A DNA stretch of 64,000 nucleotides from Mytilus trossulus (taxonomy: Eukaryota > Mollusca > Bivalvia > Mytilida > Mytilidae), in the NCBI RefSeq assembly GCF_036588685.1, contig NC_086386.1, positions 76,444,682-76,508,681 on the forward strand. Direction: 5' to 3'. Within the stretch, counting starts at the first letter, position 1. Each line of letters opens with the position of its first letter. Shown in pieces: positions 21,131 through 36,100 of the stretch. Position numbers and translations under genes: made by a program. A model generated the notes under the pieces. That model saw only the letters and a list, made by a program, of their open reading frames with translations. It was not told the origin of the DNA and did no database searches.

Positions 21131-24100
21131 CGAAGTTGAAAGCACTAAGGACCAAAAGTTTCATGTGTAAATCTCTCTCAACTGATGTGATACTCCAGAA
21201 GTTTAATTGTCACGTATTGAGTCAGACACTTTGGTTTCATAAAGAAGACAGACCTTGTGGGGATGATTCATTATATAACTGGATTATTACAAGAATACCG
21301 GCTCACTGAAGAATCATGTGTAAAAACTAAAATTATATTATGTAGTGTAAAAAATTGTTTTACTGACACTAGTTCTATTAGTTGATAATCAGTTCCTTTT
21401 ATACAATTCAACCTGTCCAGTTTCAAGTTTTATATTGACAAGATTGAATTTTTTATGTCTATTAATTTCAGATCTTTCAAATAGTGTATTTGTATTGAAT
21501 CGGAAGTTAACTCTCTAGGTTCAGACTGACATTATATGTTTAAACACGTTTCATCTATGTCCTTTAGAATTTTAGTTCCTGGTTTCAAATTTGGATTTTC
21601 AAACCTCTTGGTCTGGAACTATAATTGTTAGTATGTTGCACTTTTGTGAATATAAACAAATTGAAACACAACTATACAGATCACATTTTATTTGAGATTT
21701 GACAATGAACTTATATTAGACAACAATATGATCTGGGAGGGTCCCTTTCATAACATTTCATAATTAAATTTGCAAACATAGGTCTAATAGTATCATACTG
21801 AGAGGCTATTAAATCTATTATAACTGCTCATCCAAGTATAATAAGCTTTATAGAAGATAGCAATTCTAAAGTATTGTTGTTAAAAGTTTGATACAGCTTA
21901 TTCTCATAATTTAAAGGAAGTGGATCACTGAAAAAAAATAATTGAAAAGTAAATACTCTGATTTATTTTTGGGATATTTTCCTTAAGGACTTAGTATTTT
22001 TTTTTTTTGGCTGTTTTCCTTTAGGACATACTATTTCTGAAAAGTTCGGAAGATTTCCAAAGAAAAAATGAAAATAAACCCCAAAAACAGATATTTGTTT
22101 CACAGTTCTACCATCCACATTTTTAACAGCTATTGAAGATCGTAATACTTGGGTGAGCAGTATATCCATTTTTCATGCAAATTTAAATGCAGTAACACAG
22201 AATCAATATAAAGATAAACATATTCCTCTTTAAATCTATTTCCGATTAGAACAAGCTAAATTTTCCTTATAACTGCTTGTTCTTATCTGCTGTAGACTTC
22301 AAATGGAAAAAATTATCTTAAATCAAATAGAAAATATATTCAAAGGTGTTCCCATGGAAACATCTACCATAATGAACACAATGAAATATCATTCCTGAAT
22401 AAAATTTACATCAATAATTCATTCATACAACTTAAAATGCACCACAATTTTGTAATAAATAAAATTCATTTATACCAAAAAGTTTCCTAATAGTAGTATC
22501 CTATTAAATGATTAAAAATTTGTCAACGATGAAATTTTTAAAAACATTTAGAAGTCAGGTACAGTATATTCAAAGGAGTAAACATGTGGTTACAAAGATT
22601 TACTATCTCTAAAATTAAATGTTATAACAGTTCCTTATGTAGCAAGCCAAGTCAAGTTACAGCTTGTGAATAGACTTTGTCTTATTAGAAGCATGTCTAT
22701 ATGCACCTTATTCATGTGAATTACACAGTATAAAATTTTCAATTAAGACACACATATATATTTAATTGTATCAAATGCAAAAGTTATCATTGCATTTCTT
22801 ATTATTTTCACACCAGTTGAAAGTAATAAATGCTGTTTAAAATAAATAAAAATGACTCCATTTAATAAAAAAATTATAATAATAATTGGTTATAAATAAT
22901 TTAGATTTCTGTAATCAACATTATAGTCATTGCATGGTTTGTAAAACCCACACTTTTTTTAATGAGCTAAATATTTTTTTTAAATTTTACACTCAGTTAT
23001 TTTTTTGTCTCCATTTTACTACATATTGAATTTAAAATCAATCATTATCAAATCTCGCTTTAACTTTCTTATGACCTACAGGAGGTTTATTGTTATAACT
23101 GTTATAAAATAACTCTTTCTCTAACATCTCAATTCATATAAAACAAAAAAGTCTTATCACAAACTAACTCAAATATCACACATCTTAAACTTTCATACCA
23201 TAAAACTCCATCTTTTGCTTTCTTTATGCCATGAATATTCATTCAATTTTACCTCATAATTTACATACATAAATTGAAGCCATGCTTCCTATTGAATTAT
23301 ATATTTGAACACTACACAGACATTTACTTTTATTTTTATTAATACACAAATGTAAGGGTCCAAGAGGTTCCTTATATTTAGGTTAATAACAATTGTTTCA
23401 ATTTTTATTTCTAGTAAGTCACTTCACAAAAAATCTGGTGTTACAATAAAAACATAACAACTGCTTTAAGCACTAGCCTGTGTAATTATTAATTAACTTA
23501 ATATTTTTTAAAAGATATGGTACTTTAAGATAAATTATTTTTAAAAATGTCACAATTGAAGAAAAGGTCAACGTAAAAATGCATGTCACGTTTATCTGAT
23601 CCCGTAGAATACCATACACTGGAACACAATACATACATCACCTAAGCCTTTCTTTGATTCATATAAACGTTATCAACATCTATAAACTGGTTATAATATA
23701 AGGTGGTAAATGCCTGAGAGAGATAAGTATGATCAACATGCCATTTTCACAGTGAAATTGCAATTTGTGCCCCTGAGCACAATGACTAAGACTGTTTTCA
23801 CAATTGAATGAAAGGCTAAAAGATTAAAAATCAATAAAAATCTGATATCATTTGGATACTTGATTTTTCAAAAGAGACATTTTTTGAAAATAATTCATCC
23901 ATAAAGAACAGCAGATTTTTCTTAAGAATCTCCATGTACTAACTTCTCAGTGCAATGTGAAGTTAGATTTTGACACCAATTGTATCTTTACAATATAGCT
24001 TCATAAGCTTAATAACAAATTGATTTCAACCACTATTTATCTTAAACATAGTTCTTAAGTATAAAAATAGGCTCACAAAATTATAGAAATGAAAACAGAC

Positions 24101-24160
24101 CTAGTTTTTACTAGGTAAAACATATATCAACATTGGTGTAGAAAGGATTGGTTTTACCAA
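21131..24160. other. Very AT-rich non-coding region
   Basis: No splice-supported exon on either strand and no SINE copy seen. Lies downstream of UBL3 and may include part of its far 3' region. Nothing else supported. Confidence 0.4.
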
Positions 24161-24162
24161 CA

Positions 24163-24425
24163 TATGAGCTGCGTCGGATAGAAATTGACTTCATGCAAAT
24201 TTACACAATACATGGTTAACCTATTTGGTTTTTAAAAGAAGTTCAACAGAAAGTCTAGGGCCTTGTGATATAGTTAAATAACTTATCAAATGCTTAAAAA
24301 CAGACCAAACTTCTTTATTTTTTTTACTGTATTTTGTATATAAATGTTCCAAAGCAACCTGTCTTATGCATTTACATATCTACGTACACTTGCATAAGGT
24401 CGATTTCTATCCGACGCAGCTCATA
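24163..24425. mobile_element. MITE, about 260 bp, TIR TGAGCTGCGTCGGATAGAAA
   Basis: The left end TATGAGCTGCGTCGGATAGA and right end TCTATCCGACGCAGCTCATA are inverted copies. The pairing continues into ATTGACTTCATGCAA / TTGCATAAGGTCGAT. TA sits at both edges. No coding frame. Confidence 0.75.
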
Positions 24426-26444
24426 TCTTAACTTGTGCTCTGGATAACATAAACACTGGTGGATTCTCAATTCTGACCATATTTAAAGATCAAAAATGAA
24501 GAAAAAAAGGAAATGTTAAATGGTTACGAGACTTTAAGTCCTACTTTACATAAATAAGCATGTGACCTTTCAGCTGACATGCTTTTTATGAAAACACAAT
24601 TTAAATTATGAACAAAGAAGGATAACTCTAGTTCACAATATTAAGTGAAAGCATTCCTGTTTTAATCAAAGTTCATAATTTTATGAAATATCACCATAAG
24701 ACATATTTAAAATGAAGCTGTGGCTTAAAGTCGTACAAACTAATTTTTTACGGTTGTTCACACATTTTGGTAAAAAAAATAATGCCTCGAACCAGTAAGA
24801 AAATACCAAGTGAAAAAGTAAATGTCTGAATTAACTCATGGCAAATTTTTATCGTTCCACCCACATTGCATAAAGCTTTAATTATGTTGTTTATTTCTTC
24901 ATTATTCTGGATCTGAATTATTATAATCTTAAAGTTGTATTCATTTCCCCACTGTGTAATATCTTGTTAAGCATGACTACAGCTTGACTATTTTAGAATT
25001 TCAAACAACTAAATTACCAACTATATATCATTCATATCTCAGGTTGTAATTAGGATATATAAAACAAGGGAGAATACTTTATAAATCACAATAGGTGTAA
25101 CAAATTATAACACAAAACAATGTCATTACAAATCTACATGTAACATAAATTTCATTAATGATTTTTACACTTTTGTCAAAAGTGTTAATATAACAACAGA
25201 AAGTTATGATATTTATAAATGAGGAATAAATACACCCAGTTTAAATGAAGATTTAAATATGCAAAATATATTTTTGCAACAGTTCAGGCTTCTCTAATGA
25301 AATAAACAACCATTAACAACTGTTCTTCATTAAGTTGACATTCCTATAAGCTTGTACAAAAATAAAAATTAAATGTTGGTAAGCATGACATGAATGCTTG
25401 CTGAATTGGATAATTGTTGTTTTGAGGGCAGGTGTCATATTTTCAAATTTATCACAATTTACAATAATACATGTGATGTATCCCAATATGTATTATCTTA
25501 TCTGAATCCCTTTCATTTTTCTGTTACAAAGCGCTGTTTACTAAGTAATGTTTAACTTAATTTCCACTGAATGAAGACCAGATATCATTTCTATATTTTA
25601 TCTGAATCAGATTTTTGATCTCACAAAAAGAGAACTTGAGTAAGAAATGAATGCATTCCTCCACTATCGTAGTACATCAGGCAGATATTAACTACAAGAC
25701 TTCATCAACCTCAGTCATGATGATTGGACATTATATACAAAATAATTGTCTAACCTTAAAGCTATTGGTGTTTGAAAAAGTATACCACTAACAAAAACAA
25801 AAAAAACTTCCAAGGTAAGTCCATTAAATATGAAAAATTGAATGTTGAATATGAAATCTGTATTCATTGTTAGTCATGTGATTTTTTCATTAACCAATTG
25901 ACGACCTAGAGTTCATATGGGTTTTTTCTTCAAGATTATGTCAATTATACAAGCATCTTTAATACCATAGACACTACAGCTTTTTTATATAGAGTTCAGT
26001 GAAACAGATGAAAACTAAAACAGAATAAATAAGAAACATTTCTAGATTGGCATTGACAGGAGCAAAAGTTTTGGATGCTGACTAAACGTGACTTTACAAC
26101 ATCACTACACAATGAAAATATGCAAACAATGTCATAAAATTCTTTAAACTGGATAACAATGACTGAGATCATATCTTTTTGTGACTATAGTTTTCAATTC
26201 TTTACCTATTCAAATTTAGCCCTTACTCCCTTAATGAATAAATTGTAGACACAATGATATGTCTTCCCTGTGTAACCTTATTAAAAACTAACAAACGTAA
26301 TGATCTACACGATGGAAAGCACACTATTGGAGGGCAGATTGACCAAAATCACACTTTTCTGTTTTTAAGAATGCTGTGTGAATGATTAATTCAGAGTTAA
26401 CTACTGCCAATTCAGAAATTATTGCGAAAAAATGCAAACAGGTT
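24426..26444. other. AT-rich non-coding region between two TIR elements
   Basis: No exon or recognised repeat. Could belong to a very long UBL3 3' UTR on the - strand, but no poly(A) site can be chosen because TTTATT (reverse AATAAA) is too frequent. Confidence 0.35.
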
Positions 26445-26449
26445 GTAAT

Positions 26450-27192
26450 CAGTCAGAGATATAACTCTATAGGGTTATTACAGAAAATAACTTGTGTGTG
26501 TTATTAAAGATACTTTTCTTTAAATTTTCTAAATCTGTAATAACATATGTTTGTTATTCGTAAAATCATTTAATCTCTAGTGGACTCGAGGGAACTCTTG
26601 AGACTTTGCGCAGAAACTAAATGCATAGCCTTGATAATTAATTTTTAAATTGAATTAATACATTTTTGATTAACCATGGTTAATCAATGAGACAAGGCTA
26701 TTAAGGAATTAACTTGGCTTTGATAACAAGGCTTAGTTATTAAAGGAATGTAACTTATTATATAAGACACTTGGGAATTACTGAGAAACTTGCGCAGAAC
26801 CTCATTACATACTCTGGTTATTTCTTACAATAAATTTAAATACATTGTAATTAAGCATGATTTATGTCTGAGCAAATGCTTTGAAGTGATATAGAGAAGC
26901 CGTAATAACACCCTTTAGTTATTACAGGCATATTTTTTCTGTAATAACATATAGGTGTACTATTCAAAATTGGAATACTATGAACTGTTATATCTTTGAA
27001 TAGTTAAGTATACATAAAGACAATAGTAATATCAATAGAACTTGTATACATTTTAACTAAACTTATGATGAATATTGTCCCTTTGAAACATGTAACATAC
27101 ATATGTTATCACAGTTCTTTGACTTTTTAGTCCACAATAACAAATGTATGTTATTTTCCTGTAATAACCCTATAGAGTTATATCCCTGACTG
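26450..27192. mobile_element. 743-bp TIR element flanked by GTAAT
   Basis: Left end CAGTCAGAGATATAACTCTA then TAGGGTTATTAC; right end GTAATAACCCTATAGAG then TTATATCCCTGACTG, nearly perfect inverse over about 40 bp. GTAAT directly flanks both sides (26445-26449 and 27193-27197). No transposase frame; a non-autonomous DNA transposon. Confidence 0.78.
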
Positions 27193-27197
27193 GTAAT

Positions 27198-30056
27198 CAG
27201 GATAATTTAAACTCACATTTGTCATAAAAATTATGAATTAAATAGAATTTTTTTTAAATTTGCTCCAATTTAAATCCCTTTTTAGTCTAAAATGACAAAC
27301 CCGCAATAATAAATGCATGAAATAATTATTGAATTTACAGTTTTTTCTATACTGGACATCCTTGCTCTTCTTTTTCTAGAGAAACTAAGAGAGAAAGGAT
27401 GGTTAATTGAATTCCTTTATCAAATATTTGACATTTATAAAGATTCAAGTAAAGTGGGTTTTTTTAATTCTTAGATGGTATACTTTTCTGCTAAGTTTAA
27501 ATCCATAATTTATATTTCTAATTTTATTATTTTTCCCTCGGCATGCTTACAGGTACATATATGTAACTGTGCTCCTGAGACTTAACACTAAGACAGTGTA
27601 TGTTCTAATTACACTATACTTAATGATTCTACACCATGAAAATTATATTTCACACACTACACATAAAAGGCACACATACAATTTACTTCATCATACATTA
27701 ATACACTCATCACAAGTTCAAAATCTTATTTTACGTCAGCGGTTATGTCTTTCAGTGAGATTAATTCACACAAAATTAAGTTTAGTTAAATTTAAATTAA
27801 ATTCAATAGGTACAATGTTGCCTATACTAAAAGCATGGTAGCAGTACAAACCATCAAAAATAAAAAATTCTGGGAAAGAGTCCTTGAACCCTGTAACTAC
27901 AGGCACTAGAAATGATTATTTGGTTTAAATACCGTAAATTCAGAAACTGATGCATACATTTATTTAAATATTGCAATTTGTTGTCCATTGGCAAAAATGT
28001 GAATGTTAATATGAGAACAATAATAAATTATAGAAAACCACTACTGAAATTATGAATGCAAGATTTAATTACTGCAAACCTGATTCCGTCTCATTTTCTT
28101 ATAAATAAAATTATCACAATAATTTCAGAATTTACAGTATAAGAATAACTTCAGGGAATAATAATGGATAAAATATCTTCATGGAAATGTAAAAAAATAT
28201 TTAACCATGAAACCTATTTAAAAATATCATGAAAACTTTAACTAACTTTATCTGTTTAAAGAATGGAGAATAATTACCACCACTTACAAAACAAACTACT
28301 ACATTGTACTAAAGAAAAATAAGCAATTTCATAAAAAAAATGTGAGATGATTTGATACTACACAATATGTGTTTTTGTGGATAAATTTTAGGGTTTTAAT
28401 TTGTAAAAATTTCAAATCAATTGATAATTTTTATTTTTAGGCTGATCAGGGTCTTTTAAAGCGTCACCCATGCCCCATCAACCCCCATGCATTTAAGTCT
28501 GAAAAAGCCCTCAGCTGACCACATAACTAATCTTCATCTCAATAAAAACAATATTTATACCATTCTGAACATTAAATTATGCATAATTCTTTCTTTCATT
28601 TTAACAAAGTCACACAATAACAAGAATGAGTCAACACATTATGTAGCACAATTAACGCAAAAATGAATAAATTTACATATATTATATAAATATTTACAAG
28701 TCAACAAATAACATGACAGATAACAAAAAAATTGTGTGTACTTCCTGTACGATTTAAAAATCTTAAAGATAATTAAAAATAACTGAGCGATTTACAAAGA
28801 AATGACTAGCATATTTCGTAAATCTGAAAATGCACAGTTTGCATCAATACTTATAATAAGACGAAATGCACAAAATCAAAACCAAATTTCCATCATAACA
28901 AAGAAGAAATGTCATTATGTGTATTTATCATGTTTATCATACAAACTTAAACATGTTAAAAGATAATCCCATTTTTTTGGGGGTTAAGCACTCATTTATC
29001 TAAAATTAATCATAAGTCGATGTCAACTAAATAATTTTTTTAAGAATCTTGAAAATCCTTATTTAAATCTATAAAAAAAAAACATATTGCAAGTATTTAA
29101 AGATAACTGTTTTTGACATAATTAACGAAAATTCGAATTAGAGCCATTAACAAAACCCAAACTGTTTTCCTATTAATTCTCACAATAATTTTTTATACTA
29201 TCTAGAAATATTTATGGAGTCAAAAGTAATCATTGAGCAAACAACCAGTCATTAAATAAAACATCCTTACAGCACTTTGTTCTGAGGTAGTGGATTACCT
29301 CCCTTTCAGCATTTTATCATTTTATGAGGATATCTTACTGGAAATACTCTAAGTGATATAGCTTTTTCAGGTTTTTTTTCTAAGTAATGAATAGTTTCAC
29401 TGACAATCTTTGAAAATTGTTGTTTAAAAAAATAGCAACTAGATTCCATAACTTATATCCAAATACCAGCAGATGAGGTCGAATTTTGTTACTGTGTTAA
29501 TGAGATGCTTTATTTTGCAGACGGGTTTAAAAGTTCTGTTATCTATCAACACGTTGATTTCCTGAAGTGTAAAGATCACCCCTTTTTCATTTTGTAATTT
29601 GAATTCAATTAATTGTGAAATATTATCAATTGCACATTTTGTTGTTTTAGAATGATAATAAATAAAAAATGTCATGAAAAATTTCATATGAAACTAATAT
29701 ATTCAAATTTTCTCTTTCAAATAATGAATTATGTGACTGCATTCCTGCTGCATGAAGGATCTGTTCCCTGCTTGTTGTTAAATATAAATCATTTCAGATC
29801 CCATGATTTAATCATTTCCGATCCCATGATAAAAATCAATTCCTATCCCATGATGATGATGATATTGTGCAATTCTATATTATAATATGATGTGAACAAA
29901 AATGCCAAACTGTGCAGAACAGTAGTCATCTTCAGTTTGTTTGGCAGTAAAAATTTGATATAATAATGATTTACAGATCTGCTTGGAGAGTTACCTCCCC
30001 TTTGGTACTAAATATCACAGACTAGTGAGAGTTGCCGATTGTGTTCTATAATGATG
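27198..30056 (-). other. Probable UBL3 3' UTR and downstream sequence
   Basis: Immediately follows the UBL3 stop on the - strand. AT-rich, without the SINE copies common elsewhere, and without splice-supported exons. 29788-29865 has a short direct repeat around ATCCCATGAT ending in (GAT)n. The extent of the UTR is inferred only. Confidence 0.4.
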
Positions 30057-30118
30057 TCATAGTATTACACAACATGTACCGCAACCACTCTCTCCACTTT
30101 TATCTTTCTTCAACTGAC
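30057..30118 (-). CDS. UBL3: UBL3 coding exon 5 (CaaX terminus)
   Basis: Acceptor TTCTATTTCAG|GTCAG. Encodes GQLKKDKSGESGCGTCCVIL and a TGA stop. The last four residues are a CaaX box whose final Leu favours geranylgeranylation (family knowledge). Confidence 0.95.
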
Positions 30119-33100
30119 CTGAAATAGAAATATGGGAATTGATCATAATAATGCACTACATATAAAAGAGGAAGTCAAATATTTCTTCTTTTCGCTGCTT
30201 TAAAATGTAAGATATTTGTCATTTTTGTACTGCTTTTAAATAGTGCTAAATAACACATATAAGGCTTATCTGAGTTATTCAGCACCATTCTAATTGTTTA
30301 AATTCATATATAACACTCTCACATCTAACAAGGATGTGGAAAAATTTGATGTGTGCACTTGCCCAAAATTTCCAAATAAATATTCATGATATTGGAATTA
30401 TTTCATTGTAAGCGGGTATGATTCTTAAAACGGCTTTGTATCTTGCATTGAGAACTGATGTTTTTTTTATATTTATAAATAAAGGTAGAAACGGAATTAA
30501 CATAAATAAAGTTTTGTTACTGGAGATCCAGGAAAAATTAGCAAGTTGCTTTGTGAAGAATTCTTTATTGTTTTTTTTTTAATGTTTCTAGATATTTTCT
30601 CAATTTTCTGAACTCATCATCATTATTTTTCTCCTTTTGTCTTGATTATCTGGTCTATGATTTGTAATTGGGTATTTATTAATCTCATTAGAACTGTCCA
30701 TAAAAATTAAAATGACACCTCCTTCAGATAAGGGACGACATCAAAAGTTCAATGTAGGATAAAAAACTGAATTCATATAGTTTTTTCACTGACCCCCTAC
30801 CCCCCTCTTAACTTAATTTGGGAAACATTGATTGACCAATAAGGATATATATAAAATTGATGTCAATTAACCCAAACTTGCAGCAATTTTTACCCCCCAC
30901 CCCCAAACTATTTGAATAAAGTTTTTTATCCTTCATTGATTTTTTGATGTCGTCCCTAAAGGATAACATAATCAATGATCCTGGGTCATCAATGTTATAA
31001 TGTGTATGAGACCTGGGAGCAGGGCTTCCAAAAAATTTTGAGCCAGTTCAACATTTTATGCCTGGTCCTGATTTTGATCCCTAAAGACTAAATAACAAAA
31101 CGCAATTATGGCAATCAGTTGGCCATCCCAATGATTGATAAAGAACATTACCCCTATTTTGTGCATTTTTCCTTTGATCTTTTTTTGTGATAATTTTCAT
31201 ATCATGCTTCTCGCTTGAGATGGAAAAATTATCGCTAGAAACTAAGGAGGCCATTTGGCTTGCTAACGAAATTGACATGAAATTGACAACGTCGTCATAG
31301 GTAAAATAGCGATAAACAGATTATCATTGGTCATCTCAACTCGATTGCTTTTCTCCATTTCACTGTACCAGCTCAAGCGAGAAAATCAATCTCGTTGAGA
31401 TGATCAACGATAATCTATAAATATTAAGCATTACTTTAATATTAATTAGAAGTTTTGACTTAAACTCTTAGATTGACAGTGCACCATTCTAAGTGTGCAA
31501 CATCAGCGCAAGTATATCTGCCTTAGACTCTTTATTTGTGCAAAATAACTTTGTCAAAAACTTTACTTTTGTTTTTAAAAGAACTTTTTCCTAATACTAG
31601 ATGTTAACTAGACAATGGTTAAACATAGACCAGTGACGGATGAGTAAAATCTGTGTACGTTTACAAAGCACGATTGAGGGTAAATAGGCCTTTCCACGTT
31701 ATTTCTTAAAAAAAATACTCAAAATAAACAAAAGTTTAAGATATTAATGTTAATTTTAGCTTTCTTGAAGAAATAAGAATGGATTATAATAAACTTATTC
31801 AGTGTTCCAGCTAGGATTTCAAAAGGGCAGGGTGCCAATCCTGAAAAAGGGCATTTAACGCGCGATATGATAATATGAAAAGGGCATATTTTAATAAAAG
31901 ATATTAATCAAACATTGTGTTTATTCGTTGAATCACAGATTATACAAGAACAAAATCTTTAGCCCATATAGAACTCTATCTTTCTACTTTTTAGGCTGAA
32001 AAACTTGTCAAGCAGCTTGTCACACAAGTTTTTTTTTATCATTGCTTGGCACAGTTGACCTTTATATGCAGTATGTTTTGAAAGGTGACCTGTTTCATTC
32101 TGTTTCTATGATCTGCCACATTTTACAAGTGTCACCTTTCTCCCCCTGCTGTGCTTAATGGCAATACAGCACAAAACAGGTGTGCTCAGTAAATGCACAA
32201 TTTTAGGATATATATAGCAACAGTGAAAAATTGTATAAAAAATAAAGAATACAAAAGATGACCAAGGCACCCTACCAACACTGCTACTAAGACCCTCTTT
32301 AACTTTTCCCATAACTGAAAATAAATACCTAAACATATATTCTTATTAAGCAAGAAGTATGTAGACATATTTTAGAATATGTAAATGGGTTACTCAATGC
32401 TAGGAAAAAAATCAGATTGAGTTATCTTTCTTTATTCGGGTGTGCTCCTTCTTTGGGGGATTATAAACAGTACGTAAATATGATGTAAATAGGATCACAA
32501 TATGGCGGCCGATTTTGTTATTTTCGTATCAAAAATGAAGGCAGTCAATGACAAATACGTCTGAATTTTCTATTTATTTCACGGAAAACAAGTAAAACAA
32601 TGTCTTCAACGAGTTTATTATGGTTTTCAACTTTCTGTCATTACGTTTCCTCCATTAAACTACGGTAAACATCGCAAATTGTGCCCAAGTTGTTGTATGC
32701 ACATTTTTTTTAAAGATAATTGCCAACTGACCGATTCTATTTGAATGAATTAATGTTGATGATCATTAATGACCCATCCGATAAGCGGATTACCTATAAC
32801 AACAGATTATGACACCAGTTGTAACCTTTGATTAGCTTGGGGTCGTAAACAAAGTCATAAACTTTTCCCTAAGGTAAAATTTAGTATTAGCGTATCATAT
32901 CAATACGAACAAATTAATATACAATCGATCTTCAAAAAAGGCAGGGCGCCCTGGAAACTGTAAAAAAGGGCACAAGGCGCCACTCGGAAAAGGGCGGGCG
33001 CCGCGGCCTCTGAAAAGGGCCTAGCTGGAACACTGATATTACCATACCTTGATTATTTGGCTCTGGTAAATTTTCCCTTGCCACTAGATGCATTACTGTT

Positions 33101-36100
33101 GTTTTACCAACCGGTAACTGTAAAGCTGAAATAAAACATCAAAATAATATATATACAGTAGAAAAACATGATAAAGTTATTGATAACTAAATGAAAAGGT
33201 ATTACTATCGATTTTCAAACCATGCTTGTAAGCATGACTTGAAATCTTTTTATTATGTTTCTTTTCAGAAGAGCTTCATCATTAGAAGGCATATGGTTGT
33301 CATTACAATTGCTCACATCCATGCACTGCATTTGAACTTTTATAAATAGTTGTCGCTTTGGCTATCATATCACTTCCCCTTAATACTATAGTCAATATTG
33401 TGAGTTACATACCACCAAGTGTAACATTCCCGTGGAGAAATCTTCCTTGGTATATCAACCTCAGTATGTTACTACTAGGTAGCTGTTCTTCTGACCAATC
33501 TATAAATAGAAATAACATTAGTTTAACTAAATATCAGTTACCAGGACCGACCAATACATTCTTATATGTTATACACATGCTGTAACATAGTCTGCATGTA
33601 AAGAAAATGTTTTTAACATGGGTAAGCATTATATTTGACCACATTTTTCACCTCGCTAATGCTGAAGTGTAAAAGATATACAAATATAATGCCTACCCAT
33701 CTTAAAACTAGCATAGAGCATGACATGAAGGAATTATTTCTTAACTTAATAGTGTTACCATAACCTTTTACCTAGAACATTAAGAGCAGTTGACATATTT
33801 CATAATGAATTAATGAAAACCTGAAATCTTTATTTTCATGAGTTGATAGCTATATGCTTAAATGACCCCCTTGATCATTTTGCCAGTGTCCCTTGTCTTC
33901 TGACAATTTCATTTAAATAGAGGCTGAGCTAAATATCTTAATTATGTTCAAGAAAAACCAGTGGATGAATGTTTAGTTCTTTCCAGCTTATTTCACCTTT
34001 TTCAGGATTTTGTTGTATCATTGTATATTTATTCCACATATACTATTACAAATCAAAAATCAATACAATACTACAGGCAACAAAAGGAAACCTAAGATCA
34101 TTTCACCTGATCTGGTTGATATACTGCTATTAAATTGTATACTAAACTTCAATACTTTATCATTAACAATGATTACACAAAGTAAATATATACATAAAAA
34201 TACATGATCTTATGAAAACATGATACTGTTGGGACTAATAATCAATACTTTCATGGATATTCTATGGTTTTTATCTGACAGCGTATAATTCGAAAAAAAT
34301 ATTGTGTCAATTGAGACGAGCTTAATATTGTGTCAATTGAGACGAGCTTTTTTCATGTTTTCTCATAAGAACAAATGTTTAGGATAAATACAGTTGGGTT
34401 CTTTTCTGTGTGAAGGCGTGGAGTGAAAACAAATTCTATGATTTTTACAAAATCTAATAATACAAAAATAAAGTGATATATGTATATTTAAATTTGCAAA
34501 ATTTGGAAAAATACACAAAATCAAAAGTCCTTGAAAATGCAACATTTTCTTGATCCATAAAAGCTGAAGCATGTTTAAGGGTATCATTAAAAAAAATCAC
34601 AATTTCACATTATTATAATATATTCTTAAAGATGGAACTGGAAATGAGGATTGTTTGGTATTTTTCAATTAATTTATCACACATAATCCCTTTAAACATG
34701 AAATTTATATAACCATTATAACAAAGACAGTCAAGGTTGTAATAAACCACACCCACTTCTAGACTATGTGAGACAGTAAACATGGTAAATTGTAGCTTTC
34801 ACAACACTGCTATTTCTTCTTTAGAGTTTAGATACTTAATGAATACGTCTAAATATTATATACATGTATATATTTATATAGGTATCAAAATACAGTTTAC
34901 AATATCATGAATATATAACATGTATAATCAATATCGTTTTGACCATCAGGTTAATCAATACAAATTACTTAATATGGTAAAAGAAATATAATGTAATCAA
35001 TTTCCTTGAATAAGGAAATTACTGCATTATTTGTTTAATCTGTCGTTAATGAAGTTGGTATAAGTTACCCCCTTAATAAACATTATAAAATATTTATAAT
35101 TTCATTGGTTATTTGTATTACACATTTACAATCAATTCAATTGTTTAAGTGTACATTCAAGTCTTCTCAGCATATATAGGGTTATTAACAGTTATAGATA
35201 ATTATGATTAAATGACGTTGGATTACATACACTACACATGCTACAAGGGGTCAACTTTGCTCTTAAAAATGAAGATCATGGACATTTGAATTTCAAGGTC
35301 TTCCTTAACATCTATTGGCTTCATTTTAAATCATGTTAAGATCTAAGGTCTTAAATATATATATATGATGTATACATGGTATATAAACATGATAAAGAAT
35401 CAGAGTAAAGAATGGAAGTTCATCATGTTCATTGACTTTTGTATTTCCAACTAAAGGCTATATTAACCATGTGTTGCTCACCAGTATTTGTACATATAAA
35501 AAAGAAGATGTGGTATGATTGCCAATGAGACAACCACATTTATCCACATAAGACCAAAATGACACAGACATTAACATGTTCATTTCCAGACATTGGCAAA
35601 AACACAAAAAAAGGGTAAAAATCTACATTAATCATGTTAAACAACAAAAACTCATAAAAAGAAGGTTAATTGAGTTGACTGAGGATTTTGGCCATTTGAC
35701 TAATTGGTTAATCTTGTTTTGCTGTTTATTTTCATATTCAGAGTTTTCATCTGTCTTCTATAGTTTTCAAGATATTCATGGTATGATGGTATAAAGGAAC
35801 CTGAGATGCTCCGCAGGGCACAGCTTTATAAGACCGCAGAGATCAAATCCTGAACAGTTGGGGCAAGTACATCATGTACATGAAGTATGGACAGAACATT
35901 TAAGCTTGATACAGCTCTGAATTGGGATTGTGATTAAATAGTTGACACAACATAGGTTTCTGACACATAATGAATGTGGTCTAAGAACTTAAACTTAAAA
36001 CCTTAAAATTTTTAATTTAACATAAAAATTACCTAATATGGTCCAACATCCAAAATCTAAATACACAGGGGTCGAAATTAGTCCTGGACTAGTAAAATTT

